From positions 1 to 7,373 of the forward strand of contig CBDVAK010000169.1 of NCBI GenBank assembly GCA_965371945.1: a DNA stretch of 7,373 nt. The letters run 5' to 3'. The notes below the pieces were generated by a model that searched no databases, had not been told where the DNA came from, and saw only the letters and a program-made list of their open reading frames with translations. Origin of the DNA: CBDVAK01 sp965371945. GTDB taxonomy: Bacteria; Pseudomonadota; Gammaproteobacteria; Competibacterales; JAHEDQ01. Shown in pieces: positions 5,902 through 7,373 of this stretch (within the stretch, counting starts at the first letter, position 1; every line of letters begins with the position of its first letter). The position numbers were made by a program, and so were the translations under genes.

Positions 5902-6621
5902 TCAGAATGATTCCACATCAGGACGCAGATCGAGTTCGTGCGTCCAGGCCGATCGATCCTGTCTGACCAGTTGCAGATAGGTCTCCGCGATGGCTTGCGG
6001 CCGCAAGCAGGTTTCGGGCGCCATATTTCTCAGTCTGCGACTGCGTTCGGTATCGATGATGCCGTCGATGATCACGTGAGCAACATGGATTCCGCGTGGG
6101 CCCAGCTCCCTGGCCAGCGATTGTGCCATGCCGCGCAAGGCAAACTTGGCGGACGCGAAGGCCGCGAATCCGGCGCCGGCCTTGACACCGGCGGTGGCGC
6201 CGGTAAAGACCATCGCGCCACCACCGGCATCCAGCATGCCCGGTATCAGCCTGCGGGCGCACAGAAACGCGCCCAGGCAGTTGGCTTTCCAGATCTCCTC
6301 GAACTGATCGGGGTGGGTGTCCGCGCTTGCCGACATCAGCAGGCGGCCTGCGTTGCTGACCAGTACCACGGGTTTGCCCAGTTCGGTCTCCACCGCGAGC
6401 ATGGCGTTGTCGACCGCCCCGGGGTCGGTGAGATCGCAGCTTTGGAACAACAGCGTCCCGCCGGTGCTGCTGATTTCAGCGGCCAGGCGTTCACCGAACT
6501 CGCTGCTGCGGGCCAGACCCGCGACCCGATAACCGGCTTCGCAAAAGCGCCGGCAAACCGCAGCGCCCAGGCCCGGCCCGACCCCTGCAACCACGGCAAC
6601 TCCGTTATCGATAGTGTTCAT
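5902..6621 (-). CDS. Short-chain dehydrogenase/reductase-fold protein lacking catalytic Ser and Tyr
   Basis: A 239-residue Rossmann-fold protein of classical SDR length. The cofactor motif GVGPGLG (13-19) fits GxxxGxG, CDLTD (62-66) provides the adenine-ring Asp, and SNAG (89-92) replaces NNAG. N114 in KANCLGAF is the active-site Asn. At the YxxxK position the sequence is FASAK, giving Phe155 and Lys159. Thirteen residues before, where the catalytic Ser belongs, Ala142 stands (TGATAG). The stretch ARELGPRGIHVAHVIIDGIID (170-190) is typical of a bacterial SDR subgroup of unclear substrate. Loss of Ser and Tyr argues against ordinary ketone/alcohol chemistry; it may use another mechanism or be a binding protein. 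The ATG at 6621 has GAGGGG (6637-6632) 10 nt upstream. It is first in the five-gene unit and divergent from the HAD gene. A C-terminal DLRPDVESF tail follows the fold. Confidence 0.9.
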   Translation of the reverse strand: MNTIDNGVAVVAGVGPGLGAAVCRRFCEAGYRVAGLARSSEFGERLAAEISSTGGTLLFQSCDLTDPGAVDNAMLAVETELGKPVVLVSNAGRLLMSASADTHPDQFEEIWKANCLGAFLCARRLIPGMLDAGGGAMVFTGATAGVKAGAGFAAFASAKFALRGMAQSLARELGPRGIHVAHVIIDGIIDTERSRRLRNMAPETCLRPQAIAETYLQLVRQDRSAWTHELDLRPDVESF

Positions 6622-6770
6622 GGCAGAAAATCCCCTCTCTGTTGCTCCGTCCTCTCACGCACAATGTTAGCCTTAATGTCTCTTTGTAGCGCGATCCGGG
6701 CGTGGAGTATTACCGCTATGCGTTCGATTGAGCTGCGGTCTCATCATGTGGCGGGAGCACTGACATTGCC
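6622..6770. promoter_or_regulatory. Divergent intergenic region with weak promoter candidates
   Basis: This 149-bp gap must hold the promoters of the five-gene minus-strand unit and of the plus-strand phosphatase. For the plus strand the best sigma70-like pair I find is TTGTAG (6684-6689) with TATTAC (6708-6713), an 18-bp spacer and a mediocre match. For the minus strand TAACAT (6668-6663) could be a -10, but no good -35 stands before it. No clear operator palindrome is seen. Both promoter calls are tentative. Confidence 0.25.
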
Positions 6771-7373
6771 ATGAATGCTCGAAGTTCCGGCTCCAGGGCG
6801 GTGCGAGGACGCCTCAAAGCCATATTGTTCGATCATGATGGCACCCTGGTCGATTCGGAGCCGGCGCATTTTCAGATGTGGTGCGAAATCCTTGGTGCGC
6901 ATGGCGTTTCGCTGTCCGGCGAGGAATACAAGAGGCGCTACGCGGGTATGCCGGCGATCGCCAATGCGCGCAACTTCATCCAATCCGCTGAACTGGCGGT
7001 CAGCCCCGAGTCTTTGGTGAAGACCAAGAATGAGGCCACGCAAGCATATCTTGTCCGGCAGGGATTTCCGCTCATGCCCGGCGTGCGAGAATCCATCAGA
7101 ATCTTTCAGCGCAGCAGATTGCAGCTTGCGGTGGTCACCGCGGCAGCCCGCGTAGCCGTACTCGCCAGCATTCACGCGCATGCCATGCGCGACCTGTTCT
7201 CGGAAGTCGTATCGCTGGACGATGTCGATCGCGGCAAGCCCGCGCCGGATGGATATCTGTTTGCGCTGGACCGCTTGCAGTTGAGTGCGGATGAATGTAT
7301 CGCTATCGAGGACACGGAGCATGGCGTGGCGGCCGCCGCGGATGCCGGTATCATTTGTCTGGCGGTGCCAACA
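6771..7373 (+). CDS. HAD-superfamily (subfamily IA) phosphatase, C-terminus outside window
   Basis: The frame is open from the ATG at 6771 to the right edge, 201 codons with no stop, so the 3' end is missing. HAD motifs are all visible: motif I FDHDGTLVDSE (residues 20-30) with the nucleophile Asp21 and Asp23; motif II in AVVTAAARV, with a Thr; motif III Lys in RGKPAPDGYLFALDRL; and motif IV CIAIEDTEHGV with the Glu-Asp pair that holds magnesium. The cap between motifs I and II is helical, as in the beta-phosphoglucomutase/phosphoglycolate-phosphatase group, and the residue after the first Asp is His. These cytoplasmic enzymes remove phosphate from small molecules; the substrate cannot be read. 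The N-terminus has about 16 basic/polar residues before the fold. The ribosome site is weak (GGGAG 6753-6757, spacing 13). An in-frame stop at 6729 bars a much longer start. Confidence 0.9.
   Translation, partial: MNARSSGSRAVRGRLKAILFDHDGTLVDSEPAHFQMWCEILGAHGVSLSGEEYKRRYAGMPAIANARNFIQSAELAVSPESLVKTKNEATQAYLVRQGFPLMPGVRESIRIFQRSRLQLAVVTAAARVAVLASIHAHAMRDLFSEVVSLDDVDRGKPAPDGYLFALDRLQLSADECIAIEDTEHGVAAAADAGIICLAVPT

Noticed and set aside
5938..6774. A 278-codon plus-strand open frame opposite the SDR gene
   Set aside because: It is the antisense shadow of a gene with clear SDR motifs; its translation is rich in Arg, Gly and Gln with no recognisable domain, as expected in GC-rich DNA.
6744..7322. 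A 192-codon minus-strand frame opposite the HAD phosphatase
   Set aside because: The plus strand carries all four HAD motifs; the opposing frame shows no family features.

Overview
The window reads as GC-rich chromosomal DNA from a proteobacterium, most likely a gammaproteobacterium. The reasons are the YjgR-type (DUF853) ATPase, a compact chromosomal operon of ABC1 kinase, sirtuin and DASS-type permease, and the codon usage. This is inference from family resemblance; no rRNA or other marker is present, and I cannot name a genus. I see no insertion sequence, phage gene, CRISPR array, tRNA or plasmid function.

Layout: (1) Positions 3-1175, plus strand: the C-terminal ~390 residues of a YjgR/DUF853 HerA-like ATPase whose start lies left of the window. 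(2) Positions 1176-1691: mostly non-coding. It has a strong hairpin at 1196-1223, a 61-residue protein of unknown function on the minus strand (1282-1467), and a structured 5' leader with palindromes and direct repeats upstream of it (1479-1612). (3) Positions 1692-6621, minus strand: a tightly packed five-gene unit transcribed leftward. In order of transcription it encodes an SDR-fold protein, a membrane-anchored DUF1566 protein, an ABC1/UbiB-like kinase, a class II-type sirtuin and a DASS/SLC13 anion permease. The gaps are 14 nt, 29 nt, a 4-nt overlap and 4 nt. (4) Positions 6622-6770: divergent intergenic promoter region. (5) Positions 6771-7373, plus strand: a HAD-superfamily phosphatase that runs off the right edge.

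How the genes may work together: the spacing strongly suggests co-transcription and translational coupling of the five minus-strand genes. They could link protein deacylation (sirtuin), uptake of di- or tricarboxylates (permease), a quinone/lipid-linked atypical kinase (ABC1) and a nucleotide-binding SDR that has lost its catalytic Ser and Tyr. A shared pathway is not shown by the sequence.

The most noteworthy items are: the leader of the 61-residue gene, which can form mutually exclusive hairpins, one abutting the Shine-Dalgarno; the catalytically altered SDR; a 17-bp tandem duplication covering the ribosome-binding site and TTG start of the ABC1 gene; and the TTGA stop/start overlap between the kinase and sirtuin genes.
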